From positions 248,001 to 312,000 of the forward strand of contig NZ_AULV01000013.1 of NCBI RefSeq assembly GCF_000422465.1: a DNA stretch of 64,000 nt, given 5' to 3'. The position numbers and the translations under genes were made by a program. Positions 16,400 through 25,196 of the stretch are shown in pieces (positions within the stretch are counted from its first letter, which is position 1; every line of letters begins with the position of its first letter). The DNA comes from Paenibacillus harenae DSM 16969. Its GTDB lineage: Bacteria > Bacillota > Bacilli > Paenibacillales > Paenibacillaceae. Under the pieces are notes generated by a model, which saw nothing but the letters and a program-made list of their open reading frames with translations, was not told where the DNA came from and searched no databases.

Positions 16400-17344
16400 A
16401 TGTCTCGTTCGCTCTTCTTGGTATTATTTCTGCTCAGCCTCATCTGGGGCAGCTCGTTTTACTTTATCAAAATCCTGCTTCAAGATTTTGGGCCATGGAC
16501 GATCGCCTTTCTTCGGTCTTCCTTCGGGCTTGCGACCATCGTGGCGATTATGCTCCTATTCCGGAAGCCGTTTGCAATCCGAACCATCCCTTGGCTGCCG
16601 ATGACCGTCATGGCCCTGGTCAATACGGCCATTCCATGGGCAATCATCGGCTTCAGTGAAACGAGATTAACAAGCGGCATGGCTTCCGTACTGAACGCAA
16701 CAACTCCTTTGTGGACCGTTGTAGTAGGCATGTTCTTCTTCCAGGCGATCACGAACCGGCTGCAATGGCTCGGCTTGGGGATTGGCATCACCGGTCTGAT
16801 CATCCTGCTTGGCGTTAATTCCAGTACGATCATTAACGTTGATTTGCTGGGCTTTATCTGCATGATCGCCGCTTCCCTGTGCTATGCGATAGGGTCTCAG
16901 TTGTCCAAGCGTCTGCTCAAGGGGCTCACCATGTATCAAATCACCTTCGGCACCCTGCTGTGCGCAATGCTCGGCAGCGGCATGGCCGCATTCTCTTTGG
17001 AGCCGATTTCTTTGCCGCACCTGTCATCCCCCTCCAATCTAGCCGCCGTCACCGGCCTTGGCGTCTTTGGATCGGGCATCGCGTACATTCTCTTTTATTA
17101 CATCGTACAGAAAGGAAGCCCTGAATTCGCGACAATGGTCACCTATCTCCTGCCCGCAAGCGCCATGATTTGGGGATATACGCTGCTGAACGAGGATATC
17201 CATTGGCGTCTGCTGCTCGGCCTGGCTTTCATTCTCAGCGGGGTGTTCCTGGCAGGACGGAAGGATTCCGGAAAACGATTGCGGCCGATACGAAGCCGAG
17301 AGACGATAAGCCGAGCCCAACCTATTCCCGAAGAACGGAGATGA
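16400..17344 (+). CDS. EamA/DMT-family metabolite exporter
   Basis: 314 residues from ATG 16400 (AGAAGGA upstream). Ten predicted membrane helices in two EamA repeats, with SLIWGSSFYFIKILLQDF at the N-terminus and AFLRSSFGLATIVA as in RhaT/YdcZ-like drug/metabolite transporters. The last 30 residues are a basic cytoplasmic tail. Located between the thioredoxin-like gene and the N-acetyltransferase gene. DMT proteins next to MocR regulators often export amino acids or amines; the substrate is not determined. Confidence 0.85.
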   Translation: MSRSLFLVLFLLSLIWGSSFYFIKILLQDFGPWTIAFLRSSFGLATIVAIMLLFRKPFAIRTIPWLPMTVMALVNTAIPWAIIGFSETRLTSGMASVLNATTPLWTVVVGMFFFQAITNRLQWLGLGIGITGLIILLGVNSSTIINVDLLGFICMIAASLCYAIGSQLSKRLLKGLTMYQITFGTLLCAMLGSGMAAFSLEPISLPHLSSPSNLAAVTGLGVFGSGIAYILFYYIVQKGSPEFATMVTYLLPASAMIWGYTLLNEDIHWRLLLGLAFILSGVFLAGRKDSGKRLRPIRSRETISRAQPIPEERR

Positions 17345-17352
17345 AGAAATAA

Positions 17353-18219
17353 ATGATGACGAATGAGGAAATAAAAGCTTATTTGAAGCGCATCGGCATT
17401 GCGGAAATGGAGGCGCCTACAAAGCCGTATTTATTCGAGCTGCATCGAGCTCACGTCAGAACGCTCTCCTGGCAAACCGTCGACATTTATATGGGCAAGC
17501 CCGCCGATATCGGCTTTAAGGAGTCGGTACAGCTTATTTTAAACCGGAGAAGCGGGTATTGCTTTCACCTGAACGGGGCGTTCTGCGCGCTTCTTCGGTC
17601 GTTAGGCTATCAAGTCGCTTTGCATCGGGCCGGAGTCCAGCCGCTTGGTGCCGAGCCTCGAATTAATTCCTTTCATCTTGGGTTAACGGTCAATCTCGCG
17701 AATGAGCCCGATGCGGAAGACCGATGGATTATCGATGCAGGCTTAGGCGATATGCCCTTTGAGCCGCTTCCGCTGATTCCCGGCACCTATAAGCAGGACC
17801 CGTTTGTTTATAAGGTTACGGAATCCACTGTCGCTTCAAACGGCTGGCGTTTGGAGCATGATCCGCTGGCATCGTTTATCGGCGTGGATTTTGACTCTGC
17901 CGTCGTAAATGATCTTGAGGAGTTTATGCCGAAGCATGAATTCTACAGCCGTTCAGCGGAATCGCCCTGGATGAACCTGTTCCTGCTAAGGAACCGGCAC
18001 GCGTCAGGCAGTAATGAGCTTAGAGGCTGCGTCTGGAGCAAGCGCGACACCCAAGGTATTGTTAAATCGGAACTTCTTGAGAAATCGCAATGGCTTGAGG
18101 TGCTGGGAGATGTTTTTGGCGAGACTCTCGCATACTACAGCAAGCTGGAGCGCGACGAGCTATGGAAGAGAGTACGGGGAGCCCATGAAGATTGGAAGAG
18201 ATCCAAGGCGGATTTATAA
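17353..18219 (+). CDS. Arylamine N-acetyltransferase
   Basis: 288 residues with the NAT catalytic triad: Cys in RRSGYCFHLNGAF (near 70), His in SFHLGLTV (near 110) and Asp in WIIDAGLGDMP (near 130). These enzymes transfer acetyl from acetyl-CoA to aromatic amines and hydrazines. ATG at 17353, eight bases after the EamA stop, with GGAGATG upstream in the EamA tail. Length is typical. With the exporter it may form an acetylate-and-export detoxification pair; that is inference. Confidence 0.92.
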   Translation: MMTNEEIKAYLKRIGIAEMEAPTKPYLFELHRAHVRTLSWQTVDIYMGKPADIGFKESVQLILNRRSGYCFHLNGAFCALLRSLGYQVALHRAGVQPLGAEPRINSFHLGLTVNLANEPDAEDRWIIDAGLGDMPFEPLPLIPGTYKQDPFVYKVTESTVASNGWRLEHDPLASFIGVDFDSAVVNDLEEFMPKHEFYSRSAESPWMNLFLLRNRHASGSNELRGCVWSKRDTQGIVKSELLEKSQWLEVLGDVFGETLAYYSKLERDELWKRVRGAHEDWKRSKADL

Positions 18220-18249
18220 AAAAATCCACAACCCCGTGAGGTTGTGGAT
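18217..18249 (-). terminator. Terminator of the isoprenoid synthase gene
   Basis: On the minus strand ATCCACAACC pairs perfectly with GGTTGTGGAT around 6 nt, followed by seven T residues. It overlaps the last codon of the convergent NAT gene. Confidence 0.85.
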
Positions 18250-18295
18250 AGCGGTATCCGCCTACTTGCCCGTTACGCCCAAGGCTCGATGGTGA

Positions 18296-20680
18296 TTAAC
18301 GGTCGCGGTTAATCATGTAATTCAATAAGTTCTCCAGAAATACGGAATGGCGCGGCGTCTCCTTCAACGCTTCCATAGCAAGGCAGTAGTGCTCCCACAT
18401 CTCCTTCTTGGCGCCTTCCCGTCCCAGGACGGTTACGAAAGTCGACGTATTGTTCTGGGCGTCCTGGCCCACGGCTTTCCCAAGCAAGCGCTCATCTCCT
18501 TCCAAATCAAGCAAATCGTCCTTGATCTGAAATGCGATCCCCGCATGGTAAGCGAATGTTTTCAAAATCGCGATCTCCTGCCCGCTCACCTGCGCAAGAA
18601 TGGCAGGCATAACCAAAGCGGCTTCAAACGCCAATCCGGTTTTGTAAAAACAGATCGTATTCAATTGCTCCAATGTTAATGTTTTTCCTTTGGAGTTCAA
18701 ATCCATCGCCTGTCCCATACACATGTCCTCCGCCTTCCGGGCGGAATATTGCATCAAGGCCAGCACGGTTCCGGCACTGAACTGATCCAGCGACGCTTGC
18801 TCCTGAATCGCCTTCTGTATCAGAAACAGACCGGTCAGCTCCGCAGTCGCGCTATTATGCACAAGATGCAGCGTTGAACGCCCCCTGCGGGTAGTTGCAT
18901 TATCCTGCGACGGCAGATCATCGAATATCAGAGATGCGGTATGCATATATTCCAGGGATCTTAATAAGGGCACGATCGACGGCGCGCGCAGACCATATTC
19001 TTGTACGCCCATAACCCAGCTCACGATGGGACGCAGACGCTTCCCGTCTCCTAAGAGACTGTAATTCGCCGCATCGATCAGCGTCTCTTTCATCTGCGGC
19101 ATCCCATCAGGCTTGGCGATCAGCAAGGCGTTGTTGATCTGCTCGCGGGCCGTCCGGATGGTATCGATAAACTCTTCCTTTTGCTTCCGGTTGTTTTGCA
19201 GCATGGTGACCAGCTGATCCCGGAGCAGCTTATCGAAGAAATCCACATCATCCGCTTTTTGAACCATTTGCTGGATCAGTCGGTTAAACGGCGGGTTGCC
19301 GGAAGCAAATATTTCCATGACGCTGTTATATCTTTCAGTGCCGATACGCGCTTTGCAACGCTTCAGGCCGTTGATGGCGCGATTCAGAATCACCTCGCGG
19401 GCTTTGGCATCGGAATGGTACACGTTATGAATCAAATGGCAAATGACCGACCAGTATAATTCAAAAGGATTGATCAGATCCGAACGCTGGCTGCGGTAAG
19501 TTAAATAATAGGTATAAGGTGTTACCGCGCCGTCTCTCTGATCGTCAAACATATCCGCGAAATCATCGGCTAACTGGTTATAGATGCCATAAAAGAAGGT
19601 CCGATTCTCAAAGCCCTCGTCGAAGGGAGCGCGAATGACAGATCGGGCGATCAATCGGGAGAATGCGGATTTTAAAATGATCGGGATATACAGTTCTTCG
19701 TTCGTGTAGCCTGCATGGGACAAATCCTTTGCACGGTCCACTTCCTGTGCGTGAAAAAAAACATAGGCCTGCTCGAAAAACAGACGCTGTGTCTCAGGCT
19801 GCTGATGGCGCTTAATACACTCAAAAGCTTCCCGCAGCTCCGCATGCACATACCGGATCATCGTTTTATTCGTTCCGGCCCACTCGCCAAGATCCGGCAC
19901 CGTTCCCGTGAGCAGCGCGGACCGGATCATACTCGAATATTGCGCTTTCTCTTGAACGGTTAAGACCTGCGCATCCAGAAGATCGTCGATGAACGGATAG
20001 GTCAGACCATAGGAATAACCGAGCCTGATAGCTTCATCCAGTCTGCGGACGCGTTCCTCAGACGAGCGTTCACCGACCGTCTCTTCGATCGCATGCAGGA
20101 CCACGCCTAAAATAATCTTAATCAGCTTGCGCTGGGCATGCTCCGCATTCATGCCCTCCGGAATATGCGCCGATACGTTCTTCAGCTTCTCGATCACCCA
20201 TATTACGGCGGTCTCGACGCCTTCCTCCTGAGCCCACCGGTACAGCTCCGTCAGACTGATAAACGCGGGCAGTTCACCCTCGCCTGCTGCCGGGGAATGA
20301 AGCAGGTGCTGTTTCATATCGGCAGCCACTCGCTGAATCCTGGCCTGGGTATCGGGCGAATCCATGGCCTGGCCCAAATCCCTCATGTAAATATAGGAAA
20401 TGCTTCGATCCAGATAATCATCCAATTTGCCCGTTCGTTCCAGCCATTGAATCGAACGATGATAACCTCCGGAATTGGATTTCCGCTTTCCTCGCGACAA
20501 AATGGATAACCAGGATTGGCGGTGAATATGACTGCGTTTCCACAGCCCGATGTCCTCAGTCAGGGCATGCGCATACGTTTTTTCTTTGACTTGCCCGCAA
20601 AGCGAAACAAAGTAGCTGGCGGCCTTCTGTTCAGCCTGCCGATAACAGGTATCGGCATCAACGATTAACTCCTTATTCAT
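18296..20680 (-). CDS. Two-domain isoprenoid synthase (polyprenyl synthetase fused to a helical class I-like domain)
   Basis: 794 residues from ATG 20680 (GAGG nine bases upstream). The C-terminal ~300 residues are a trans-isoprenyl diphosphate synthase: GDGKRLRP at about 544, first aspartate-rich motif FDDLPSQD at about 586 and second motif QIKDDLLD at about 718, so the catalytic metal-binding residues are intact. The first ~490 residues are all-helical and contain YPFIDDLLD (about 228) and NQLADDFADMFDDQ (about 368), which look like metal-binding motifs of a second class I isoprenoid synthase or terpene cyclase domain. The family normally has ~300 residues. Monocistronic, with its own terminator. 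It makes or cyclises an isoprenoid; the product is unknown. Confidence 0.8.
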   Translation of the reverse strand: MNKELIVDADTCYRQAEQKAASYFVSLCGQVKEKTYAHALTEDIGLWKRSHIHRQSWLSILSRGKRKSNSGGYHRSIQWLERTGKLDDYLDRSISYIYMRDLGQAMDSPDTQARIQRVAADMKQHLLHSPAAGEGELPAFISLTELYRWAQEEGVETAVIWVIEKLKNVSAHIPEGMNAEHAQRKLIKIILGVVLHAIEETVGERSSEERVRRLDEAIRLGYSYGLTYPFIDDLLDAQVLTVQEKAQYSSMIRSALLTGTVPDLGEWAGTNKTMIRYVHAELREAFECIKRHQQPETQRLFFEQAYVFFHAQEVDRAKDLSHAGYTNEELYIPIILKSAFSRLIARSVIRAPFDEGFENRTFFYGIYNQLADDFADMFDDQRDGAVTPYTYYLTYRSQRSDLINPFELYWSVICHLIHNVYHSDAKAREVILNRAINGLKRCKARIGTERYNSVMEIFASGNPPFNRLIQQMVQKADDVDFFDKLLRDQLVTMLQNNRKQKEEFIDTIRTAREQINNALLIAKPDGMPQMKETLIDAANYSLLGDGKRLRPIVSWVMGVQEYGLRAPSIVPLLRSLEYMHTASLIFDDLPSQDNATTRRGRSTLHLVHNSATAELTGLFLIQKAIQEQASLDQFSAGTVLALMQYSARKAEDMCMGQAMDLNSKGKTLTLEQLNTICFYKTGLAFEAALVMPAILAQVSGQEIAILKTFAYHAGIAFQIKDDLLDLEGDERLLGKAVGQDAQNNTSTFVTVLGREGAKKEMWEHYCLAMEALKETPRHSVFLENLLNYMINRDR

Positions 20681-21066
20681 AGGTATATACCTCAACTTCT
20701 ATGGTTGTTGTTATAGCAGGATGCCTGATGGAGGATGAGGTTTCTCCATAAGCTGTAACGGATCAGAGCAGTTCCGCAGCAGCCTCGTAGGACCCAATTC
20801 CTATTTTTTAATACGGAAAAAGATTTCCAAGGTTACGAATTCAGCATAAAGGGGCTATGGCTGCTATCATCGTATTCGCATCCGCGGCACTTTATACGGA
20901 ATTAGACTCTTAGACTATAGGATGCCATTTCATTACGTCGCCGTAAACAAAAAGAAGCTCTCCCCATAAGCCACGCAATGGCAGAGGGGCCGCCTCGTGT
21001 TTTTTCAGTCAAGCAGAAGGCCAAAACTAAGGATTGTCGCCATGCTGGGATACACTTGCTCTCCCC
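20681..21066. other. 386-bp intergenic gap
   Basis: No credible gene. It holds the promoter side of the isoprenoid synthase gene and, at 20947-20989, the terminator hairpin described separately. Confidence 0.5.
20947..20989 (-). terminator. Probable terminator after the TetR gene
   Basis: On the minus strand CCCC...GGGG and TGCCA...TGGC arms enclose a short loop, followed by CTTCTTTTTG. It lies about 80 bp after the TetR stop. Confidence 0.45.
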
Positions 21067-21636
21067 TCAATATTTGTCACCTTGTCTATTAGTGATGCCT
21101 ACTAATAAAATATCTACCATGCTCACCAAAGCTTTTTCTAGTGATAGCCCTTTATCGGCTTTAACCTGACCATTCATCAATCGATGCAGTGCCCCAATGT
21201 ACATTTGAATGAGCAGCTCCAAGTCAATAGGGCGATAATCCCCGCTTTCTACCCCTTTCTTAACCAATAGCCGTATCGTATCCCATCCATGATTGATATA
21301 ATGATCGACCGCTTTCCATTGTTCCGGATAACGCTGCTTGAGTTCATGCAGTAGTCTCACATCCATAAACACATACCCGCGCGGCAATAGCACTAACGCA
21401 CTTCTCAGCTTTTGTTGAATGGAAAGCGAGTTGTCGCTATACAACTCCGTTTCTGTTTGCTTCATTTCTGCTATGGATTGCTCGATGATATAGCCGATTA
21501 TCTGCTCTTTTGACTCAAAATACTGATAAACCGTCTTGGTACTTATACCGAGTTGACTTGCCAAATCCCGAATTGAAAATCTCAATCCGCGCTGCATAAT
21601 CTCCGAAAGGGCTGTTTGTACAATGTTCTCTTTCAT
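21067..21636 (-). CDS. TetR/AcrR-family transcriptional regulator
   Basis: 189 residues. The N-terminal helix-turn-helix is clear: FSIRDLASQLGISTKTVYQYFESKEQI, split as FSIRDLASQLGIS and TKTVYQYFESKEQI (residues 20-46). The helical ligand-binding domain that follows is not specific. It lies 20 bp after a YvaD-like membrane protein gene on the same strand, like the yvaD-yvaE-yvaF neighbourhood of B. subtilis in which YvaF is a TetR protein. Probably represses its own small operon. Confidence 0.85.
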   Translation of the reverse strand: MKENIVQTALSEIMQRGLRFSIRDLASQLGISTKTVYQYFESKEQIIGYIIEQSIAEMKQTETELYSDNSLSIQQKLRSALVLLPRGYVFMDVRLLHELKQRYPEQWKAVDHYINHGWDTIRLLVKKGVESGDYRPIDLELLIQMYIGALHRLMNGQVKADKGLSLEKALVSMVDILLVGITNRQGDKY

Positions 21637-21655
21637 CCTACACGTCCATTCCTAT

Positions 21656-22054
21656 TTACTGTGCAGCTGCGCTAACTCTCATCAATTTTGGAATAAAAAA
21701 CAGCGGGTATAACATAAGGAACAAATTCGGCACCCACCACAACAGATCAAAGTCAAGCCGCAATCCCCAGAAAGCGATCGCCTGCAGCCCCGAACAGAAG
21801 GTCAGGCTTAGCGAAATAATACAAAGCGATGACCATAAACCGGACTTTCGCTTATAGAAATAAATACTCAGTAGCCCTGTCAACGAGATTACAAGATCCA
21901 ACGGGATGAAAGACAAATTCCAAGCTACCAGCAGTTCGTTATCATAATCCTTATAAAGAAATTCCTTAGGCAGCAGGTCCAACCCGACAATCATCCAATA
22001 TGCTATAAAACCTAAATCGGTTACTAGCATTAACAGCCTTAGCCATGCGCTCAT
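21656..22054 (-). CDS. YvaD-like (DUF5360) membrane protein
   Basis: 132 residues with four membrane helices (about 5-25, 43-65, 74-95, 103-125) and conserved-looking WMIVGLDLLPKEFLYKDYDNEL in the first loop (given here in two halves: WMIVGLDLLPKEF, LYKDYDNEL). The pattern matches the DUF5360/YvaD family of unknown function. Followed 20 bp later by the TetR gene, presumably in one transcript. Confidence 0.6.
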   Translation of the reverse strand: MSAWLRLLMLVTDLGFIAYWMIVGLDLLPKEFLYKDYDNELLVAWNLSFIPLDLVISLTGLLSIYFYKRKSGLWSSLCIISLSLTFCSGLQAIAFWGLRLDFDLLWWVPNLFLMLYPLFFIPKLMRVSAAAQ

Positions 22055-22294
22055 CTAGCCACCGCCTTTTCCGAGAATCACGGAAACCAATTAAACCATT
22101 TTGTTTTCCGGGGTTTCCAGATTACAGTAGAAATTCGATTCAGTCAAGACATCATTGAATATGAGCGGTAGATTTCAATGCCGTGCTCGTTCATGATCAT
22201 TTACGAAGAGATGTCTCATCCACTCCCTGCGCGTGGCCTGTCCCCTATCCACTTCAGACTTTATGGCAGCTTTAAATCCGCCTCCAGACCATGT

Positions 22295-22321
22295 AAAAAC
22301 CCGACTCACGCGGTCGGGTTT
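22295..22321 (-). terminator. Second terminator-like hairpin
   Basis: AAACCCGAC and GTCGGGTTT form a perfect 9-bp stem with a 7-nt loop; TTTTTA follows on the minus strand. Confidence 0.6.
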
Positions 22322-22386
22322 CTCATGTTTGGTAGAGGCAACCCCGAGGCTAACCGAACCCCCTTTCGTACGACTGCCTATCAAAC

Positions 22387-22416
22387 ACAAAAAAGAGCAC
22401 CTGACACGGTGCCCTT
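22387..22416 (-). terminator. Terminator of the MurF-like gene
   Basis: AGGGCACC pairs with AGGTGCTCT-type arm (one mismatch) and six T residues follow on the minus strand, 23 bp after the stop codon. Confidence 0.7.
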
Positions 22417-22438
22417 TCTCTTGATTTTTCCCTTATCG

Positions 22439-23539
22439 TTACCGGGTTGCTCCGGCAATTCGTTTTAAATACGAAACCATCGTGTCCATCCTCAAGCGGT
22501 GCGACCCTTTAATCAGAATGGCAGCCCCCGGCTGTATTCGTCGAAGCAGCGTCTTTTGAAGCTGATGCTTATTAACGAAAGTCATGATCCTGCCTGCGGG
22601 ATAACCGGCCTTCCTGGCCCCAGCCGCAATTTGAGTCGCCTCTCGTCCCAGCGTATACAAACGGCTGACATTTTTACCGGCCGCATACCTCCCAACCTCC
22701 CGATGACCCTTGGTGGAGTGCTTGCCTAATTCCAGCATGGAACCGAGGACGGCAATCTTGGCGCTCGATCCAAAATGCGATAATACATCAAGAGCCACCT
22801 TTGCCGCTTCGGGATTCGAGCTGAAGGAATCATCGATAACCTTCACATTTCTTCTTAAGCGATGTACCATCAAACGGCTCCTTTGTCTCGCAAACGAACG
22901 GAGTCCGGCTTGCATTTGCTTTGGCGTAAATCCCAGACGGTGAGATATCGCAATGGCAAACAAAGCGTTGCAAACATTATGTCTTCCGAATACGGGAATG
23001 AAAAAAGAATGCACAACGCCGTTCAGCCTTACTTTAAAGCGCATGCCGCTTTGCGCATAGTTTACATCAAAAGCCCGATAATCCGCTTTATTACGTATGC
23101 CTACCCTGATGATTCTTCCCTTAAACCCTTTTGTATGGAGCAATACGGAATGCGGATCGTCTGCGTTCACCAATAACGCGCCGGTCGGTTTCATGAAACG
23201 AATCAGCTCCGACTTTGCTTTGGCTACCCCTTGAACGCGGCCGCCGAAGTTGCCTGCGTGAGCCCTTCCTACACTCGTAATGACCCCAATGCCGGGCCGT
23301 AAATATAAACAATGCCTCTTAATATTTCCATAAAACCGCATCCCGTATTCGACAACCGCCGCCCGATGCGAAGAGCGAAGCAGCCTGACATGTCTTCTTG
23401 TATGGCTAGGCATATTGCTGTTATGAGGGGATTTGAAGATGTTCCACCGCATTTTCAATACAGCTGCAATCATTTCCTTGGTCGTCGTCTTCCCTGCGCT
23501 ACCGGTAACCGCTATGATGATCCTGGCTGCTCGATCCAA
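22439..23539 (-). CDS. MurF-like Mur ligase lacking the N-terminal substrate domain
   Basis: 366 residues with a TTG start at 23539, seven bases after AAGGAGG. It begins almost at once with the Mur-ligase ATP site (VTGSAGKTTTKEM, residues 11-23), followed by VVEYGM (near 65), ITSVGRAHAGNFG (near 88), VFGRHNVCNALFAI (near 170) and IDDSFSSNPEA (near 220): the central ATPase and C-terminal domains of MurF. The ~80-residue UDP-MurNAc-binding N-domain is absent. It therefore probably ligates another acceptor, or acts in a side pathway, rather than being the essential MurF. An unusually basic composition (many Arg and His) is notable. Confidence 0.8.
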   Translation of the reverse strand: MDRAARIIIAVTGSAGKTTTKEMIAAVLKMRWNIFKSPHNSNMPSHTRRHVRLLRSSHRAAVVEYGMRFYGNIKRHCLYLRPGIGVITSVGRAHAGNFGGRVQGVAKAKSELIRFMKPTGALLVNADDPHSVLLHTKGFKGRIIRVGIRNKADYRAFDVNYAQSGMRFKVRLNGVVHSFFIPVFGRHNVCNALFAIAISHRLGFTPKQMQAGLRSFARQRSRLMVHRLRRNVKVIDDSFSSNPEAAKVALDVLSHFGSSAKIAVLGSMLELGKHSTKGHREVGRYAAGKNVSRLYTLGREATQIAAGARKAGYPAGRIMTFVNKHQLQKTLLRRIQPGAAILIKGSHRLRMDTMVSYLKRIAGATR

Positions 23540-23672
23540 AACGCTGCCTCCTTATATCCTGTCTTCCTCTTGTAAGTTCCGCACGCTATTGTATGCCGGT
23601 CATACAAAGAAAGATTAGTGTCCTTGCCTATTCCAACGACAATTCCACTTACTGCCAGCTGCGGGGTCATAT

Positions 23673-24098
23673 TTATCCGACGATAGGAGCCATGTCCGCG
23701 AGCGTCCCCTCGACCGGGCCGCCTTCTCTGCGCCAATACTCGATGCCGCCGAGCATTTCTTTCACTCGAAAGCCGAGGCCGGACAACCGCGCGGCGCCTC
23801 TCGCACCTCCGTTGCACGCGGGACCCCAGCAGTAGACGACAATCACCTGATCCTTCGGAAAGGAAGCCGTTGTCTCTTCCGTCATTTGACGGTGAGGCAG
23901 GCTGATGGCGCCTGGAATGTGACACTCTTCATACGCTTTGTCCAAGCGGACATCGATCAGCAGAAAGCCGCCTACCCCGAGTTCCATATCGTGACGCACG
24001 TCTGCGACATCCGTCTCCACCGCAAGCTTGTTCATATAATGGCGATGAGTTTCCTCCGGCGATGCTGCGGGTGTTTCGAGAACCAATGATTGCTGCAT
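23673..24098 (-). CDS. Rhodanese-like sulfurtransferase domain protein
   Basis: 141 residues, one rhodanese domain. The active-site loop is VVYCWGPACNGGARGA near residue 90, with Cys placed after the central strand as in single-domain sulfurtransferases; LLIDVRLDKAYEECHIPGA is the usual preceding strand and CH motif. It probably carries persulfide sulfur in the cytoplasm. ATG at 24098 with AGGAGG eight bases upstream. Upstream neighbour is a LysR regulator on the same strand, but 100 bp separates them. Confidence 0.85.
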   Translation of the reverse strand: MQQSLVLETPAASPEETHRHYMNKLAVETDVADVRHDMELGVGGFLLIDVRLDKAYEECHIPGAISLPHRQMTEETTASFPKDQVIVVYCWGPACNGGARGAARLSGLGFRVKEMLGGIEYWRREGGPVEGTLADMAPIVG

Positions 24099-24200
24099 AA
24101 TCCATTCCTCCTGTAAGTACAATCGTATAGCCATTCGGCTTAAGAGAAATGTACCACATCGCCTTGCATGGGAGTTATCGATCGTTTTCGATGCGACCCA

Positions 24201-25088
24201 TCAATTATTTTGATGATTGGTTCCGCTCATCAGGTCCACAAAATCACGGAAGGCTCTCGAGAGCCACTTCTTCTTCGAATAAATAAGCTGGATATAGAAT
24301 TCGCACTCGGGATGCGCGAACGGGAGGGCAATCAATTGCCCTTTTTGGATTTCACCCTCAACCACGATCCGAGGCAGCAAAGCAATACCTAAGCCATAGA
24401 TCACGCATTGCTTGATCGCTTCCAAATTCCCGAATTCATACGATAATTGAGCATCGACCCGGGAGCCCTTCAGCGCTCTAAGCAGCATAGCCCTGTACGT
24501 GCAGCCATCTTCCGTTAAAATCAAGGATTCGTTCGCTAAATCCTGAACCCGCACCTCATTCATGCTGCCGAACCGATGCCCGGGGAGCGCGACAATCACA
24601 AGCTCTTCTTTTCGCAAAATAACGCTGTGCAGCTCCGGGTCAAGCAGCGGCGGGTCCAAAATCAATCCGACGTCCATCGTCCCTTCCTTGACCGACTCGA
24701 TAATAAACGGTTCGTTCGCGGGCTGAAGATTCACTTTCATTTCCGGATAGTCCCGGCGATAAGCCTGCAGGTATGGCGGCAGATAAAAAGCAGCGAGCGT
24801 CTCGATCGTTCCGATCGTCAAAGAGCCTGCCGATTGCTTCGACACGACCTCCTTCGATTCCGCGTGCAGCCTGATTAATTCGTTCGCGTACGGCAGAAGG
24901 GCTTCGCCTGCCATCGTCAGCTTCATTGTCCGGCCGTGCCGTTCCAGCAGAACGGCGCCGTAAGATTCCTCCAGCCGCTGAATCTGCGTCGAGACGCTCG
25001 ACTGGGCATATCCCAATTGCTCGGCCGCGCGCGTATAGCTTCCCCATTTTACGATTTCGCGGAAGGTTTGCAAGTAGGTCAGCTCCAT
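24201..25088 (-). CDS. LysR-family transcriptional regulator
   Basis: 295 residues. The N-terminal winged helix is canonical: FREIVKWGSYTRAAEQLGYA (residues 9-28) then QSSVSTQIQRLEESYG, followed by the periplasmic-binding-like effector domain with SLTIGTIETLAAFYLPPYLQ. These are tetrameric, co-inducer-dependent regulators. ATG at 25088 with GGGGGATGAGTC upstream. Not divergent from any gene, since the sugar isomerase gene upstream is on the same strand; the target may be the rhodanese gene 100 bp downstream or lie elsewhere. Confidence 0.88.
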   Translation of the reverse strand: MELTYLQTFREIVKWGSYTRAAEQLGYAQSSVSTQIQRLEESYGAVLLERHGRTMKLTMAGEALLPYANELIRLHAESKEVVSKQSAGSLTIGTIETLAAFYLPPYLQAYRRDYPEMKVNLQPANEPFIIESVKEGTMDVGLILDPPLLDPELHSVILRKEELVIVALPGHRFGSMNEVRVQDLANESLILTEDGCTYRAMLLRALKGSRVDAQLSYEFGNLEAIKQCVIYGLGIALLPRIVVEGEIQKGQLIALPFAHPECEFYIQLIYSKKKWLSRAFRDFVDLMSGTNHQNN

Positions 25089-25144
25089 GACTCATCCCCC
25101 TTTCTTCATCCAATGAATGCCGGTCGTCCTTGGCGCTCATCTCA

Positions 25145-25184
25145 TAAAAACAGCAGCCCCAAAGTTCCATCCCGGGGCTGCTGC
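25145..25184 (-). terminator. Terminator of the yidC-isomerase unit
   Basis: CAGCAGCCCC pairs perfectly with GGGGCTGCTG, followed by five T residues on the minus strand, 13 bp after the isomerase stop. Confidence 0.85.
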
Positions 25185-25196
25185 TTGCGCTTCTTG

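Larger units (their letters stand above)
22055..22438. other. 384-bp intergenic gap with two hairpins
   Basis: No gene supported. It contains a perfect GTCGGGTTT/AAACCCGAC hairpin at 22295-22321 and the terminator of the MurF-like gene at 22387-22416. The first hairpin has a T run on the minus strand, so read-through from the MurF-like gene would meet two terminators in series; no known riboswitch was recognised between them. Confidence 0.5.

Noticed and set aside
22055..22438. Candidate riboswitch between the MurF-like and YvaD-like genes
   Set aside because: Several hairpins but no conserved core of any riboswitch class that I could recognise; terminators explain them.
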